The notes: generated by a model from the letters alone, not told the origin. DNA of 7,648 nucleotides from an uncultured Prevotella sp. (GCA_934120735.1 CAKOVA010000082.1:1-7648); one strand, 5' to 3'. Numbered from the stretch's first letter, positions 1-6,449 are shown. Made by a program: numbers and translations.

Positions 1-962
1 CTGGTGATGTGGTGGTCGGTGTATTTCACGCCTCCCTCGCTCTTGTAGGGCATGTGGCAGTCGGCGCACGAGACCCCTCGCTGTGCATGGATGCCTTGCT
101 TGAAAATTTCGTACCCGGGATGTTGGGCCTTCAAGATGGGTGTCTTGCTCAGCGGATGGATATAGTCGTAAAAGCCCGTCTTGTCGTAGTAGGCCTCGGC
201 AGCCTCTACCGTAAGACCGCTGTCTTGTGGGAACGACAGGTAATTGGTTTGCTTGTCGAAATAGTATTCGGTATGGCATTGTGCGCAGACCAGCGACCGC
301 ATTTCCTGGTGTGTTGCCTTCTTGACGTCTTCCCCTCTGCGGCTCCATGCCTCGTACAGGGCGGGTCGGGCAGGCTTGAGGTCCATGGTGCGAGCGTCAT
401 GGCAGTCGGAGCAGCCTATGCTGTTCATCATCTGGTTGCCCAGCTCGCTCCAGGTTGCCTTGTAGAAGTTGGCAGTGCCCATTTCCCGCATCATCCTTGG
501 CACGTCGGGTCCTTTGCATGTCCAGCATGTACCCGGCTGCATGTCGCCGTCGCCGTCGATGCCTGGGTGCCCTGTCCGCAGGATGTTGCGCAGGTCCTCG
601 ATGGCATGACGGTGGCCGCGTGGTGTGTTGTATTCTTGCGAGAAGGCGTATCCGGCCCATAGGATGACCATTTCGGGGCGGTCGGCCAGTTCGTCGGTGG
701 CTTTCGAGCCATTGAACTCACTTGTGAATGACGTGTCGGCCGTCATTGCCCAGCTCTCGTATTCGCGCGGGAAGTCGGCCTTGAACTTTTCGTTTTGGGC
801 CACTATCGAGTCGGTCATGGGCGTACGGCGGTTGTTGAAGATACTCGCCACCTCGGCTCTCCGTTCCATCAGGGACGATGTGATGAGTCCCAGTACGAAG
901 ACGACGACCATTGCACCGCCAAACAGTAGCCATCCTTGCCAGCGTTTTAGTTGTTTAGCCAT
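1..962 (-). CDS. nrfA: Cytochrome c nitrite reductase catalytic subunit NrfA (partial, C-terminus beyond left edge)
   Basis: Periplasmic pentahaem enzyme that reduces nitrite to ammonium with six electrons. The window holds the first 320 residues of a family usually near 480-500, so the fifth haem site and C-terminal helices are missing only because of the window edge. Residues about 11-30 are hydrophobic (signal peptide or N-terminal anchor). The active-site haem motif CWTCK is at residues 146-150; the Lys in place of His is diagnostic of NrfA. Three ordinary sites follow: CSDCH 184-188, CAQCH 226-230 and CADCH 299-303. R129 (in LRTG), Y233 and H281 match the active-site Arg, Tyr and His of E. 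coli NrfA (R106, Y216, H264). E232, K278 and Q280 match its calcium ligands. Start ATG at 962 lies 21 nt after the nrfH stop, so the pair is one operon. Family assignment is near certain. Confidence 0.97.
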   Translation of the reverse strand, partial: MAKQLKRWQGWLLFGGAMVVVFVLGLITSSLMERRAEVASIFNNRRTPMTDSIVAQNEKFKADFPREYESWAMTADTSFTSEFNGSKATDELADRPEMVILWAGYAFSQEYNTPRGHRHAIEDLRNILRTGHPGIDGDGDMQPGTCWTCKGPDVPRMMREMGTANFYKATWSELGNQMMNSIGCSDCHDARTMDLKPARPALYEAWSRRGEDVKKATHQEMRSLVCAQCHTEYYFDKQTNYLSFPQDSGLTVEAAEAYYDKTGFYDYIHPLSKTPILKAQHPGYEIFKQGIHAQRGVSCADCHMPYKSEGGVKYTDHHIT

Positions 963-983
963 ATCTGTTGAATTTTATGATTC

Positions 984-1592
984 TTACTTTTCCTTGTCTA
1001 ATAAGCCTTGTAGCCACGAGGGCACTGGCGATTCGGGCAGTGGCACTTGCGTCTCGGCGTGGGGCGTGCCCGACAGGCTGTTCATGCCCCCGTGTGGCAC
1101 GTCTTTGTGGCATTCCCAGCAGGCAAGGCCCTCGCCGCGCTTGGCCATCATGTAGTCCATGCGCCCCGTCTTTACGAATTCCTGGTTCAGCTGTGTGTGG
1201 CAGCGTATGCAGTTATCCATAATGACCCGTGCCGACGCGTCTTCTGCCTTGATGGTTTGGGCCTCGCCGTTGGTCACGAAGTAGTAGACGTGCTTCATGC
1301 CGTCTTTTCCCTTGAAGTAATACTTCATGAAAAGGTTCTGGTGCGGAACATGGCAGTCGTTGCAAGTGGCGTCGCGTCCGTGCGACGAGTGCGACCAGGT
1401 GGCGTAATAGGGTGTCATGATGTGGCAATTGACGCACGCGGCTGGGTCGTCTCCTATAATATAGGTGTGCATCCGGAGCAGGTAGGCAAACAGGCCGGCA
1501 AGCCCTACGATGACCCCCAGAGCCATGAGCCCGGCAACTTTCTGTCGGTAGGTTAGCGCGTTTTTCCAGTTTGACAACTTGCGAAGGTTCAT
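984..1592 (-). CDS. nrfH: Tetrahaem cytochrome c NrfH, membrane quinol dehydrogenase of the nitrite reductase complex
   Basis: NapC/NirT-family protein of 202 residues, the usual NrfH size. It anchors NrfA to the cytoplasmic membrane and passes electrons from menaquinol to it. One transmembrane helix lies at about residues 18-38, with the haem domain outside the membrane. Four CxxCH sites are visible: CVNCH 53-57, CNDCH 77-81, CIRCH 128-132 and CWECH 158-162. The first is followed by I58-M59, giving the CxxCHxM arrangement in which Met ligates haem 1 in Desulfovibrio NrfH. The tail after about residue 170 is Pro-rich and poorly conserved. It is the first gene of the nrfHA operon. The ATG at 1592 gives the expected short cytoplasmic N-terminus; no clear Shine-Dalgarno is present, as is common in this phylum. 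Confidence 0.96.
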   Translation of the reverse strand: MNLRKLSNWKNALTYRQKVAGLMALGVIVGLAGLFAYLLRMHTYIIGDDPAACVNCHIMTPYYATWSHSSHGRDATCNDCHVPHQNLFMKYYFKGKDGMKHVYYFVTNGEAQTIKAEDASARVIMDNCIRCHTQLNQEFVKTGRMDYMMAKRGEGLACWECHKDVPHGGMNSLSGTPHAETQVPLPESPVPSWLQGLLDKEK

Positions 1593-1615
1593 AGGCCATT
1601 CAGTGAATACTGTGG

Positions 1616-1623
1616 CAAATATA
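1616..1623 (-). promoter_or_regulatory. Probable -7 box of the nrfHA promoter
   Basis: Reading the minus strand, TATATTTG fits the Bacteroidota -7 consensus TAnnTTTG exactly. It lies 23 nt upstream of the nrfH start, giving a predicted leader of roughly 15-20 nt. No TTTG occurs 19-21 nt upstream; the nearest TTG is 24 nt away, so the -33 element is weak or absent. That would suit a promoter needing an activator, which is inference. Confidence 0.5.
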
Positions 1624-1647
1624 GGGATAATTTTTGGAAATTGGTGT

Positions 1648-1682
1648 CAAGAAACAAGAAAATATCCTCATTTATGAGGATA
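1648..1682 (-). terminator. Rho-independent-type terminator of the dapB-lepB-lepB2-wbqC operon
   Basis: A perfect 8-bp stem (TATCCTCA / TGAGGATA, 1663-1682) with a 4-nt loop is followed on the minus strand by a T-rich tail (TTTTCTTGTTTCTTG, 1662-1648). It starts 21 nt after the wbqC stop. The stem is A/T-rich, so it may be only moderately efficient. The tail abuts the nrfHA promoter region, so read-through into nrfHA is possible. Confidence 0.65.
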
Positions 1683-1703
1683 AAAATGCTTTTCTGAAAA
1701 AGG

Positions 1704-2333
1704 TTAAAGATAGAGAACGGCCTCGTTACCCATGTTCATGAGCAAGTCGAGAATGCTTAAATTGGGTAAGAACCCGTGTTTCTGGGCATACACTTGGTAA
1801 TAGGGTTTGGGTGTGAAAGCATCGTCTGGGAGCGGATGTTTGGGGCGAATGGCATCCCTGAGATCTGTTGTTTGGGGCATCTGCAGGGGCAAGTCATCGG
1901 TGTTCAGATAGGTAGTGGTTTCCTGTATGTTCGGTTCGATGTCCAACAACTGGCACATTTTCATCGTGATTTCGAGGTTGAAATCATAAAGAAAGGTCCA
2001 TTTCTTCGTGAAAAAAGGGTGTAAGTCGTCCGCATAATACTCAAAGAAAGGGCTCTCACCGTAGGCCGACTGTAGTGCATTCCAATGCAGATGACGCCAG
2101 TTGGCATGGTCGCTGATACGAATATCGCGCATTGGACATTTGTGGGAATCGTACTTTTCCACCGGAATGCTCAGCGCCTGAACGCCGTTTGTCATGGCGA
2201 TGTTACAACGGTTGCGGTACGTTTGCTTGACGTAGTTGTCGTGACTTTCCAAGTAACAAACGTCGTAACGATTGAGTTTCTGGTACCACTGCACGGGACC
2301 AAAGTAGGTGGAGGAAAGAAGAACGCTATTCAT
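1704..2333 (-). CDS. WbqC-family protein
   Basis: Protein of 209 residues matching the WbqC-like family, named after a gene in the E. coli O157 O-antigen cluster. The molecular activity is not established; a link to surface polysaccharide is only by association. Recognisable blocks are STYFGPVQWY near the N-terminus (8-17), ESHDNYVKQTYRNRC (29-43) with NG and IPV after it, the HWNALQSAY..SPFFEYY block (83-100), and the C-terminal GFLPNLSILDLLMNMG (187-202). No signal peptide or membrane helix is seen, so it is probably cytoplasmic. The frame is open upstream to 2402, but the ATG at 2333 puts the family N-terminus at residue 1. That ATG overlaps the stop of the preceding gene by 8 nt, which suggests translational coupling. 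It is the last gene of the operon, followed by a terminator. Confidence 0.85.
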   Translation of the reverse strand: MNSVLLSSTYFGPVQWYQKLNRYDVCYLESHDNYVKQTYRNRCNIAMTNGVQALSIPVEKYDSHKCPMRDIRISDHANWRHLHWNALQSAYGESPFFEYYADDLHPFFTKKWTFLYDFNLEITMKMCQLLDIEPNIQETTTYLNTDDLPLQMPQTTDLRDAIRPKHPLPDDAFTPKPYYQVYAQKHGFLPNLSILDLLMNMGNEAVLYL

Positions 2334-2781
2334 GATGCTTTTCAAGATGCGGCCAACGCTTCCATCTGAACAGCGAATAAGCCTTTCCGGCGATGTCACC
2401 ATGCTGTACCAGCGTCTGTTTTCGGCCTATTCCCAGCAACAGATATTGGCAAGTTCCGCAGTGACAGTGTACGTTGCAGTGGTTGGGAATGAGATATTTT
2501 TCGCCTTTGACGGTAATGGTGTCGCCGGGAAGCGCCATCACTTGCCCCAATGCCTGCTGTTGCTGTCCGAACAATACCACCTCACCGCGCTTAAAATCAG
2601 TGCGTGCCAGCCTGTTTACCAACACCCTGTCACCCTTTCGAAGCACTGGCTTGAGCCCCTCATCGGGTACGGTAAAGATGGTAAAGGCGTATGCACGGAT
2701 AGCCAACATGACTATGGTGCAAACAGCGATGGATAACATCCATTGTAAGAGGTTTCGCAAAAGAAATGCTTTGTTTCTCAC
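2326..2781 (-). CDS. Short S26 (signal peptidase I-like) paralogue, apparently lacking catalytic residues
   Basis: Protein of 151 residues with one N-terminal membrane helix (about 12-32) followed by a reduced signal-peptidase-I core. The order of family boxes is kept: the Ser box appears as EGLKPVLRKGDRV (41-53), then GEVVLFG (66-72), LPGD (84-87), LLLG (114-117) and IAGKA (130-134). The catalytic Ser is replaced by G42 (EGLKP where active enzymes have SMxP). The catalytic Lys of KRxxGLPGD is missing (GQVMALPGD, 79-87). The GDNRxxSxDSR box is reduced to GIGRK (117-121). A Cys/His-rich stretch occupies 101-111. It is probably a non-catalytic partner or regulator of LepB; a divergent active enzyme is less likely. 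The start is taken as GTG at 2781, since no in-frame ATG exists before residue 15. It begins 39 nt after the lepB stop, in the same frame. Confidence 0.75.
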   Translation of the reverse strand: MRNKAFLLRNLLQWMLSIAVCTIVMLAIRAYAFTIFTVPDEGLKPVLRKGDRVLVNRLARTDFKRGEVVLFGQQQQALGQVMALPGDTITVKGEKYLIPNHCNVHCHCGTCQYLLLGIGRKQTLVQHGDIAGKAYSLFRWKRWPHLEKHHE

Positions 2782-2820
2782 CGTCGGCTGGCTTGTTGCG
2801 GTCAGACGGCGTTCATACTG

Positions 2821-4266
2821 CTATTTAATGTTGTCAACCATGTTGAACAATCGGTTCCAACGGATGCCACCCAGTCCCTTACGGTCAGGGTCGGAAGACC
2901 ACCAAATGAAGATGGGTTTGCCCACGATGTGATCCTCTGGCACGAATCCCCAGTAGCGACTGTCTGCCGAATTGTGACGGTTGTCGCCCATCATCCAATA
3001 GTAATCCATTTTGAAGGTGTAGCTCTTGGCCAGTCGTCCGTTGATGTATATCTGGTTGTTCTTAATCTTCAGCTCGTTGTTCTCGTACACGCGGATGGGA
3101 CGTTCATACACAGCGATGTTGTTCATGTCCAGGTTGATGCTTTTTCCCTTGGCCGGAATCCATATCGGGCCGTAGTTGTCGCGTGTCCAATTCGTCACGG
3201 CATTCAGTGGATAAAGGTCGCCCACGGTGGCATCGGTGTTGATGCGGATGCTCTCAACGATGTCCTTGCGCGCCGCAAGAGCCTTTGCCGTAGCCTTGGT
3301 CAGCGGCATGCAGCCACGTTGGTTCAGGCTGCCAAGGTCTTCCATGGATATGCCCAGCTCTTTCATGAGGTCGTCTGGGATATGCTGTTTCAGCTTGATG
3401 TAATAGGTATATTGTACGTTGTCAGGCTCCTTGTTGGGCTTGCCGTCCAAGTAAACGATGCGGTTTTTAATTTGAAGCGTCTGCCCCGGCAGTCCAACGC
3501 ATCGTTTCACGTAGTTTTCGCGGCGGTCGGTAGGGCGGCTGTCGATAGAGCCAAACTCCACCGGATTGCTGGCTACATATTGTCTTCCAAGGGCATATAC
3601 CTGCTCAAAGTAGTCGTGTTGTTGCTGCTTGTTCAGCGTGTTGAGGTCGATAGGCGCCCCGTTGTTCTGCTCAAAGATCTGTTGTCCGAAGCCGTACACC
3701 ATGCTGTAGTATTCGGTTTGATAGGGCAATTCGGTGCAAATAGTGTCCCCAGCCGGATAATTAAACACCACGATGTCGTTGAGTTTCACGTTACCCAATC
3801 CTTTCACCCGCCGATAGTCCCAGTGCGGAAACTCGATATAGCTCTTCGTATTGATGATGGGAAGCGTGTGTTGGGTAAGCGGCATGGTCAATGGCGTTTG
3901 CGGAATGCGCGGTCCGTAGCTCACCTTGCTCACGAAAAGATAATCTCCAGTAAGCAATGATTTCTCTAAAGACGACGATGGAATGACGTAATTCTGAAAA
4001 ACAAACAGGTTGATGAAGTACACAGCCACCAGTGCGAATACCAGCGCGTCTACCCAACTCATCACGAAGCGCACGGGTGCCTCGGCGTCTTTCCACCACT
4101 GCCAGCGTATCTTCTTGGTGATATATACGTCGTAGATGAAAGGAACCACCAGCAGTCCCCACCAACTTTTTACCCAATATAGAAACAAAAGATACAAGGC
4201 GAGAACCACAATAAACTTGGTCCATTGTACCTTCATATTTAGTTTTGCTTTCTGTTTATCAATCAT
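2821..4266 (-). CDS. lepB: Signal peptidase I LepB (long Bacteroidota type)
   Basis: Membrane-bound serine/lysine endopeptidase that removes signal peptides from Sec-exported proteins. It has 481 residues, long compared with about 324 in E. coli, as is usual in this phylum, with insertions within roughly 178-245 and 280-400. Hydrophobic segments lie at about 16-32, 37-49 and 72-90. The Ser box is PSSSLEKSL (96-104), with S99 the expected nucleophile; Leu replaces the usual Met after it. The Lys box is YVKRCVGLPG (252-261) with K254 as general base. The C-terminal box GDNRHNSADSR (427-437) is complete, followed by WGFVPEDHIVGK. All catalytic elements are present. The start could be ATG 4266 or the internal ATG at 4236 (residue 11); the first is used here. 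It lies 44 nt downstream of dapB in the same operon. Confidence 0.95.
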   Translation of the reverse strand: MIDKQKAKLNMKVQWTKFIVVLALYLLFLYWVKSWWGLLVVPFIYDVYITKKIRWQWWKDAEAPVRFVMSWVDALVFALVAVYFINLFVFQNYVIPSSSLEKSLLTGDYLFVSKVSYGPRIPQTPLTMPLTQHTLPIINTKSYIEFPHWDYRRVKGLGNVKLNDIVVFNYPAGDTICTELPYQTEYYSMVYGFGQQIFEQNNGAPIDLNTLNKQQQHDYFEQVYALGRQYVASNPVEFGSIDSRPTDRRENYVKRCVGLPGQTLQIKNRIVYLDGKPNKEPDNVQYTYYIKLKQHIPDDLMKELGISMEDLGSLNQRGCMPLTKATAKALAARKDIVESIRINTDATVGDLYPLNAVTNWTRDNYGPIWIPAKGKSINLDMNNIAVYERPIRVYENNELKIKNNQIYINGRLAKSYTFKMDYYWMMGDNRHNSADSRYWGFVPEDHIVGKPIFIWWSSDPDRKGLGGIRWNRLFNMVDNIK

Positions 4267-4310
4267 AGTGATAACAAGATGTATGTTTAATTGTTCAAAA
4301 ATAAGATTGC

Positions 4311-5066
4311 TTAGAACCTAAATAAGTCGCTCGTGGTGAGCAATCCTGTGTGTGTTGCGGTGTACTCGGCCGCCAACACTGCCCCCAAGGCAAAGCCCGT
4401 GCGATTGTGTGCATCGTGCGAAATGGTGATTTTGTCGGCCTCGCAGTCGTAGGTCACGGTATGAATGCCCGGCACTTCGCCACGGCGTACGCTGTCTATG
4501 GGAAGCTGGTCGGCCGCCACGTCGTCCGAACCCGACCTACTTCCGTCAGCAGCCTGCTGCACTCCTTTCACCCAACTGCGTTTTCTGTCCATTTCATCGA
4601 TGATTTCTTCGGCCAGCGTGATGGCTGTTCCGGAGGGTGCATCCAGTTTATGTACATGATGGGTTTCCTCTATTTTCACCTCATATTGTGGGAAATCATT
4701 CATGATTTTGGCCAGATAACGGTTCACGGCCGAGAAGATGGCCACGCCCAAGCTAAAGTTTGATGCCCAAAAGAGCGTCTGTCCGCCCTCGCTGCACAGT
4801 CGCTTTACGTCTTCGCCATGCTCTTTCATCCATCCCGTAGACCCGCTCACCACCTTCACGTTGTGTGCGAATGCGCGCAGATAGTTGCCGTATGCGGCCG
4901 TTGGCGAGGTGAACTCGATGGCTACGTCGGCACTTGCAAACGCTTCACTATCAAAATCTTCCTGATTTTGTACGTCGATGATACTCACGATTTCATGACC
5001 TCTGTCCTTGGCAATCTGTTCGATCATCTTTCCCATCTTGCCATATCCTATCAATGCTATTTTCAT
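4311..5066 (-). CDS. dapB: 4-hydroxy-tetrahydrodipicolinate reductase DapB
   Basis: Cytoplasmic NAD(P)H-dependent enzyme of the diaminopimelate/lysine pathway, converting hydroxy-tetrahydrodipicolinate to tetrahydrodipicolinate. It has 251 residues, slightly shorter than the E. coli enzyme (273). The nucleotide-binding loop GYGKMG is at 7-12. The substrate loop is ETHHVHKLDAPSGTA (134-148), where H136 and K140 match E. coli H159 and K163. SGSTGW (74-79) and the C-terminal NRTGFALGA stretch (221-229) also fit the family. The ATG at 5066 sits directly before the nucleotide-binding strand and about 22 nt after the -7 box. It is the first gene of the operon dapB-lepB-lepB2-wbqC. Confidence 0.97.
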   Translation of the reverse strand: MKIALIGYGKMGKMIEQIAKDRGHEIVSIIDVQNQEDFDSEAFASADVAIEFTSPTAAYGNYLRAFAHNVKVVSGSTGWMKEHGEDVKRLCSEGGQTLFWASNFSLGVAIFSAVNRYLAKIMNDFPQYEVKIEETHHVHKLDAPSGTAITLAEEIIDEMDRKRSWVKGVQQAADGSRSGSDDVAADQLPIDSVRRGEVPGIHTVTYDCEADKITISHDAHNRTGFALGAVLAAEYTATHTGLLTTSDLFRF

Positions 5067-5088
5067 TTCGCTTGCTCTTAAATGATGA

Positions 5089-5119
5089 CAAAGATACTTT
5101 AAATCGGCTGAAAATCAAA
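5089..5119 (-). promoter_or_regulatory. Promoter of the dapB operon
   Basis: On the minus strand, TTTG (5119-5116), a 19-nt spacer and TATCTTTG (5096-5089) match the Bacteroidota primary-sigma promoter (TTTG, N19-21, TAnnTTTG) exactly. Transcription would begin about 10-15 nt before the dapB ATG at 5066, leaving a very short leader with no room for a riboswitch. Confidence 0.85.
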
Positions 5120-5755
5120 ATATTGTACTTTGTTTTTTGCTTTTATTGACGCTTGCGCTCCCTGTTTTTCTTGCCTTTGTGCGCAAGGTGTATCAGGCTT
5201 AATTTTCCCCATGGTCAGCGGTTGAAACTGCTCAGTCATGCCCATACGGGTGATGTGCAGGTGATATTTTTCTTGACAACAACCCCTTCAGGATTCGCTT
5301 ATTTGCAACCAACCATGTCCTTGATCGCAAATACGGAAAATATGCGGCGTTTTTGTAATGTATTGATAGCTAATTTATTTCGTGTTTTATGCGCAAATTC
5401 CCTATCTTTTACTATGCGCTTTGCGGTCAATAGCATTGCTTTTGGCCGCCAATAGCCATGCTTTTGCGCTTCAATCTCATGTAGATAGCACGGTAAAGCG
5501 ATGCATTTTTCGTTGAATTGGGTTGAGGTGGGATGGTAAAAGCTATGTTATTGGCGACGAAAGTGATATTTCATTAACCTTTTTCACATTGCAAATGGAT
5601 TTCTGATGATGCGTTTTTTCCTATTTTATCATTTTTAATTGTTCGTTTTATTGTCATTTTTTCTGACAGAACGGCTGAAAAATAGGCAGGAAAACAAACT
5701 GATAACCCCAGAATCATTCAATGAGTTTTTGGAAATACAAAGTAGTCACTAAAAT
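5120..5755. other. Gene-free divergent intergenic region between dapB and the Fur-family gene
   Basis: About 640 bp without a convincing gene on either strand. It is A/T-rich with many T-runs, and the only longer reading frame (5153-5455, plus, TTG start) has no recognisable protein character. It holds the 22-bp repeat cluster at 5423-5466 and an inverted copy at 5538-5556. Other small inverted repeats are CTTGCGC/GCGCAAG (5152-5158 with 5181-5187), TATTTGC/GCAAATA (5300-5306 with 5327-5333) and GCGCAAA/TTTGCGC (5391-5397 with 5463-5469). A TCATTCAATGA dyad lies at 5714-5724, 31 nt before the Fur-gene -33 box. No ncRNA family could be recognised. Confidence 0.6.
5423..5466. repeat. Tandem pair of degenerate 22-bp repeats (inverted third copy at 5538-5556)
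   Basis: Units 5423-5444 and 5445-5466 match at 18 of 22 positions and share CAATAGC..TGCTTTTG. A third copy lies in inverted orientation at 5538-5556: its AAAAGC and TATTGGCG ends are exact complements of the GCTTTT and CGCCAATA ends of unit two (5447-5465), so the two arms could pair with 8 + 6 bp around a mismatched centre. The function is unknown; a dispersed intergenic repeat is the simplest reading. Confidence 0.6.
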
Positions 5756-5786
5756 TTTGAAAATACGAGAATTGTGTGTATTTTTG
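5756..5786 (+). promoter_or_regulatory. Promoter of the Fur-family gene
   Basis: TTTG at 5756-5759, a 19-nt spacer, and TATTTTTG at 5779-5786 match the Bacteroidota consensus exactly. The -7 box ends only 8 nt before the preferred start codon at 5794, so the transcript would start at or next to that ATG. Confidence 0.8.
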
Positions 5787-5793
5787 CATGAAA

Positions 5794-6222
5794 ATGGTAC
5801 ATGAAGATTATTACACACAAAAGTTAACCCATCGGGAAATCAAGCCAACGGCCTCCCGGTTGCTCATACTTCGTGAGATGATGCGTGGCAATGAGGCCGT
5901 ATCGCTGCCCGATTTGGAGCGTTATCTACCCACTGTTGACAAGTCAACCATATCGCGCACCTTATCGTTGTTTCTGCTTCATCGCCTGATTCATGCCATT
6001 GATGATGGCTCGGGCGCGTTGAAGTACGCTGTTTGTGACGACGATTGCGACTGTTCGATTGACGAAGAGCATACGCATTTTTATTGTGAAAACTGCCATC
6101 GCACGTTCTGTCTCAAGCACATTGCCGTGCCGGTGGTTCCGCTTCCGGAGGGATTCACCATGCATAGCATCAATTATGTGCTGAAAGGCTTGTGTCCGGA
6201 GTGTACCGAAAAACTGAAATAA
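5794..6222 (+). CDS. Fur-family transcriptional regulator
   Basis: Cytoplasmic metal- or redox-sensing DNA-binding protein of 142 residues, typical for the family. The winged-helix part spans about 8-80, with the recognition helix near VDKSTISRTLSLF (48-60). The C-terminal dimerisation/metal part has HTHFYCENC (93-101), where H93 and H95 correspond to Fur H88 and H90. The structural zinc pairs are C98/C101 and C134/C137 (CPEC). Extra cysteines C81, C85 and C87 lie in an acidic linker, and C106 stands where many Fur proteins have Glu. Whether it is Fur, Zur, PerR or another subtype cannot be decided from the sequence. The frame is open to GTG 5776, and ATG 5788 is a second option. ATG 5794 is preferred because the promoter -7 box covers 5779-5786, so transcription would begin about there. 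Confidence 0.88.
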   Translation: MVHEDYYTQKLTHREIKPTASRLLILREMMRGNEAVSLPDLERYLPTVDKSTISRTLSLFLLHRLIHAIDDGSGALKYAVCDDDCDCSIDEEHTHFYCENCHRTFCLKHIAVPVVPLPEGFTMHSINYVLKGLCPECTEKLK

Positions 6223-6308
6223 CACGATGGCCAACGGACGAACTACGCACATGAGAGAATCCGCTTGGACGTTGACGGCGGTTACTAAACAAAGACGCGT
6301 TAAGATAG

Positions 6309-6346
6309 GTGCGTTCCCGTTTGGTGGTGATAAACGCAAGAAAAGA
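6309..6346. repeat. Intergenic repeat copy A (second copy at 7489-7521)
   Basis: GTGCGTTCCCGTTTG (6309-6323) recurs at 7489-7503 with one mismatch. Both copies are followed by GGTGATA (6326-6332; 7508-7514) and GAAAAGA (6340-6346; 7515-7521), with small spacing differences. The two copies lie on either side of the transporter gene in the same orientation. Similarity stops abruptly after GAAAAGA. The surrounding spacer 6223-6449 holds no convincing gene. It also has a GCAAGAA/TTCTTGC inverted repeat (6336-6342 with 6365-6371) that might terminate the Fur-gene transcript weakly. Confidence 0.6.
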
Positions 6347-6449
6347 CAACCCTCGGCACAGGTGTTCTTGCTTTATGCGGATTTTGTCAGCCGTGTTTGT
6401 AGGTGATTGTTTTACAATAGATGATGGTATTGGTTAATTTAAACATCTT

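Noticed and set aside
9..662. Plus-strand frame of 217 codons opposite nrfA
   Set aside because: The minus strand encodes NrfA with haem motifs through the whole interval; the plus frame mirrors it.
1047..1556. Plus-strand frame of 169 codons opposite nrfH
   Set aside because: Antisense shadow of a gene with four CxxCH motifs.
2334..2402. Upstream extension of the WbqC-family gene to a start at 2402
   Set aside because: The extra 23 residues lie inside the preceding gene and do not look like the family; the family N-terminus starts at ATG 2333.
2929..3960. Long plus-strand frame of 343 codons opposite lepB
   Set aside because: It lies wholly antisense to a clear, motif-complete lepB and has no family character; it is a shadow of the codon pattern on the other strand.
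5067..5088. Possible lysine riboswitch before dapB
   Set aside because: The promoter -7 box at 5089-5096 leaves a leader of only about 10-20 nt, far too short for a riboswitch.
5153..5455. Plus-strand frame of 100 codons in the dapB/Fur intergenic region
   Set aside because: TTG start, no promoter in front of it, no recognisable domain, and it runs into the 22-bp repeat cluster; more likely non-coding.
5423..5556. CRISPR array
   Set aside because: Only two degenerate adjacent units with no spacers of uniform length and no cas genes.
5776..5793. GTG 5776 as the start of the Fur-family gene
   Set aside because: It overlaps the -7 box of the only good promoter and adds residues not expected for the family.
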